A DNA stretch of 64,000 nucleotides from NCBI GenBank assembly GCA_038530575.1, contig JBCBCP010000014.1, positions 1 through 64,000 of the forward strand. The letters are read 5' to 3'. The stretch is from JBCBCP01 sp038530575 (lineage in GTDB: Bacteria; Pseudomonadota; Alphaproteobacteria; Rhodobacterales; Rhodobacteraceae). Shown in pieces: positions 62,094 through 64,000 of the stretch; positions within the stretch are counted from its first letter, which is position 1; every line of letters starts with the position of its first letter. The notes below the pieces were generated by a model. It had not been told where the DNA came from. It saw only the letters and a program-made list of their open reading frames with translations, and searched no databases. Made by a program: the position numbers and the translations under genes.

Positions 62094-64000
62094 ACCGCCG
62101 CCTTTTTCCGCTTCTTTTTCTCGGCGATGACCTTCTCTGCCAGATCGCGGGCAATCGCAAAGGCGCCTTTGATCTTGTCCGCATCACTGCGCCAATCGCG
62201 CCGAACGACAATCTTGTTGTCCTTGACCTTCGCCTGCCCGCGCTGGTCCTGGATGAACTGCACGAGGCCCTCGGGCGAGGCAAACTTGTCCCCGTGGAAC
62301 TGGATCGTTGCGCCCTTCGGCCCCCCGTCCAGCTTGGCAATGCCCGCCTTCTTGCACATCGCTTTGATCCGCACGACCAGCATCAGCGTGTTCACCTCGC
62401 GCGGCAGCTTGCCGAACCGGTCGATCAGTTCCGCGGCAAAGCCTTCCAGCTCGACCTTGGTGGTCAGACCAGACAGGCGCCGGTAAAGGCCCAGCCGGAC
62501 ATCGAGGTCGGGCACATAATCTTCGGGGATCAGCACCGGCACACCGAGGTTGATCTGCGGCGCCCATTGCTCATCCGCGTCCGACAGGCCCTCCATCTCG
62601 CCCGCGCGGATCTTGGCAATCGCCTCCTCCAGCATCGACTGGTAGAGTTCAAAACCCACGTCGCGCATCTGGCCCGACTGTTCTTCGCCCAGAAGGTTGC
62701 CCGCCCCGCGAATGTCGAGGTCCTGTGAGGCCAGCGTGAAGCCCGCGCCAAGCGTGTCGAGCGAGCCCAGAACGCGCAGCCGCTTTTCCGCCGCCGGGGT
62801 CAGTTTCGCGCGGGGCTTGGTCGTCAGGTAGGCAAAGGCCCGCGTCTTGGACCGGCCGACACGGCCGCGGATCTGGTAAAGTTGCGCGAGGCCGAACATG
62901 TCCGCCCGGTGCACCACCATCGTGTTGGCCGTGGGAATGTCGAGGCCCGACTCCACGATGGTTGTGGCCAGCAGCACGTCGTATTTTCCGTCGTAAAAGG
63001 CGTTCATGCGCTCATCTAGCTCGCCTGCCGCCATCTGGCCGTTGGCCACAACGTAAGACACCTCGGGCACCTGTTCCTTCAGGAACGCCTCAATCTCAGG
63101 CAGGTCAGAGATGCGCGGGACGACGTAGAACGACTGCCCGCCCCGATAGCGCTCGCGCAGCAGCGCCTCCCGGATGGTGACGGCGTCGAACTCGCTGACA
63201 TAGGTGCGGATCGCCAGACGGTCCACCGGGGGCGTGCCGATGATCGACAGATCGCGCACACCGGTCAGGGACAGCTGCAGCGTGCGTGGGATCGGCGTCG
63301 CTGTCAGCGTCAGCACGTGAATGTCGCTGCGCAGCTGTTTCAGCCGCTCCTTGTGCGCCACCCCAAAGTGCTGTTCCTCGTCGATCACCAGCAGGCCGAG
63401 GTTCTGAAACTTCACCGATTTGGCCAGCAGCGCATGGGTGCCGATCACGATATCGCAGGTCCCCTTGGTCACCGCATCGCGCGTCGCGGCGGCGTCCTTG
63501 GCGCTGACGAAACGGCTCAGCTGGCGCACCTCGATGGGAAAGCCGCGAAAGCGTTCGGCAAAGCTCTTGTAGTGCTGCCGGGCCAGCAGGGTCGTCGGCG
63601 CAATCACCGCGACCTGCACCCCCGACATCGCCGCAAGAAAGGCCGCGCGCATCGCAACCTCGGTCTTGCCAAAGCCCACATCGCCGCAGACCAGCCGGTC
63701 CATCGGCGTGCCGGAGGTCAGATCGTCCACCACATCGCCAATCGCGCGCAGCTGATCGTCCGTTTCCTGATAAGGAAAACGCGCGCTGAACGCGTCCCAC
63801 ATGCCCGGCGGCGGGTCGAGGATCGGCGCCTTGCGCAAGGCCCGTTCGGCGGCCACCCGGATCAGCCGGTCGGCCATCTCGCGGATGCGCTCCTTCAGCT
63901 TGGCCTGCTTGGCCTGCCACGCACCGCCGCCCAGCCGGTCCAAGAGGCCTTCCTCGTGGCCGTATTTGCTCAGCAGCTCGATGTTCTCCACCGGCATGTA
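62090..64000 (-). CDS. mfd: Transcription-repair coupling factor Mfd (N-terminal part outside window)
   Basis: The C-terminal ~636 residues of Mfd, which removes stalled RNA polymerase and recruits UvrA. In-window parts: end of the RNAP-interacting domain (YMPVENIELLSKYGHEEG), the RecG-like translocase with Walker A CGDVGFGKTEVAMRAAF, DEExQ box VIDEEQHFGVAHKERLK, motif TATPIPRTLQLSL, ATTIVESGLDIP and QIRGRVGRSKTRAFAY, the TRG motif region, and the C-terminal regulatory domain (PEDYVPDLDVRLGLYRRL). The end is Lys-rich (KKKRKKAAV). The frame is open to the window edge, so about 500 N-terminal residues (UvrB-like module) lie beyond. The stop overlaps that of the convergent MFS gene. Confidence 0.96.
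   Translation of the reverse strand, partial: YMPVENIELLSKYGHEEGLLDRLGGGAWQAKQAKLKERIREMADRLIRVAAERALRKAPILDPPPGMWDAFSARFPYQETDDQLRAIGDVVDDLTSGTPMDRLVCGDVGFGKTEVAMRAAFLAAMSGVQVAVIAPTTLLARQHYKSFAERFRGFPIEVRQLSRFVSAKDAAATRDAVTKGTCDIVIGTHALLAKSVKFQNLGLLVIDEEQHFGVAHKERLKQLRSDIHVLTLTATPIPRTLQLSLTGVRDLSIIGTPPVDRLAIRTYVSEFDAVTIREALLRERYRGGQSFYVVPRISDLPEIEAFLKEQVPEVSYVVANGQMAAGELDERMNAFYDGKYDVLLATTIVESGLDIPTANTMVVHRADMFGLAQLYQIRGRVGRSKTRAFAYLTTKPRAKLTPAAEKRLRVLGSLDTLGAGFTLASQDLDIRGAGNLLGEEQSGQMRDVGFELYQSMLEEAIAKIRAGEMEGLSDADEQWAPQINLGVPVLIPEDYVPDLDVRLGLYRRLSGLTTKVELEGFAAELIDRFGKLPREVNTLMLVVRIKAMCKKAGIAKLDGGPKGATIQFHGDKFASPEGLVQFIQDQRGQAKVKDNKIVVRRDWRSDADKIKGAFAIARDLAEKVIAEKKKRKKAAV

Overview
This 64 kb window looks like chromosome of a marine alphaproteobacterium of the Roseobacter group (Rhodobacteraceae). 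The evidence is the gene content: a eukaryote-type NADP isocitrate dehydrogenase, a CckA hybrid kinase with a CtrA-type box in front of it, an alphaproteobacterial LexA box (GAAC-N7-GAAC) in front of recA, a DmdB-like acyl-CoA ligase of DMSP metabolism, Usg, a RACo-type corrinoid activator, PhoX and several RTX proteins. The DNA is GC-rich and densely coded. I see no prophage, transposase, integrase or CRISPR array, and every gap above about 100 bp was read.

Layout. 1-4.2 kb: 3' part of icd, a YitT-family membrane protein, an SMR exporter and typA. 4.3-14.4 kb: mostly minus-strand housekeeping genes (DUF1330 protein, alaS, recA, cckA, rsmB, guaB) with one plus-strand sulfotransferase-like gene. 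14.6-28 kb: accessory and surface block with an RTX protein, a small secreted Cys-rich protein coupled to an agmatinase-family ureohydrolase, RACo, a methyltransferase, tRNA-Gly(CCC), two paralogous RTX proteins, an alkaline-phosphatase-superfamily hydrolase and PhoX. 28-36 kb: a MarR regulator, a DmdB-like ligase, a thioesterase, the zwf-pgl-pgi operon, an orphan radical SAM enzyme and usg. 36-44.5 kb: gyrA, two paralogous small secreted proteins (one with a peptidase S74-like C-terminus), an M32 carboxypeptidase, ctaA with an extra membrane segment, trmJ and a ThiE-like protein. 44.5-54 kb: HupE/UreJ-like and DUF4198 genes whose starts overlap head to head, pseudouridine catabolism (psuK-psuG), DUF502, chaC, a patatin, 3-hydroxybutyrate dehydrogenase and a fourth RTX protein. 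54-64 kb: an oligopeptide-type binding protein, an arsenic operon (arsR-arsC fusion, second arsC, aquaporin), an XRE-cupin regulator divergent from an AMP-ligase, a FrnE-like DsbA protein, an MFS exporter and the C-terminal part of mfd.

How the genes fit together. Central carbon flow is represented by icd and zwf-pgl-pgi. Extracellular nutrient capture is suggested by PhoX, the neighbouring hydrolase, the peptide-binding protein and the secreted RTX proteins, although no type I secretion system is in the window. Arsenic handling is a compact operon that would reduce arsenate and release arsenite through an aquaglyceroporin.

The most unusual signals are: (1) a two-hairpin palindromic element found twice, each copy just 3' of a gene and in the same orientation relative to it (after icd and after usg); (2) an orphan minus-strand intrinsic terminator with a promoter-like motif, together predicting a ~75-nt small RNA at 53919-53993; (3) a conserved ~30-residue long-period repeat in the two RTX paralogues, whose 3' ends are almost identical; (4) a pair of tiny secreted proteins, one ending in an S74 auto-processing-like domain; (5) an ArsR-ArsC fusion that keeps an internal Shine-Dalgarno and start for free ArsC; (6) divergent start codons sharing one CATG.
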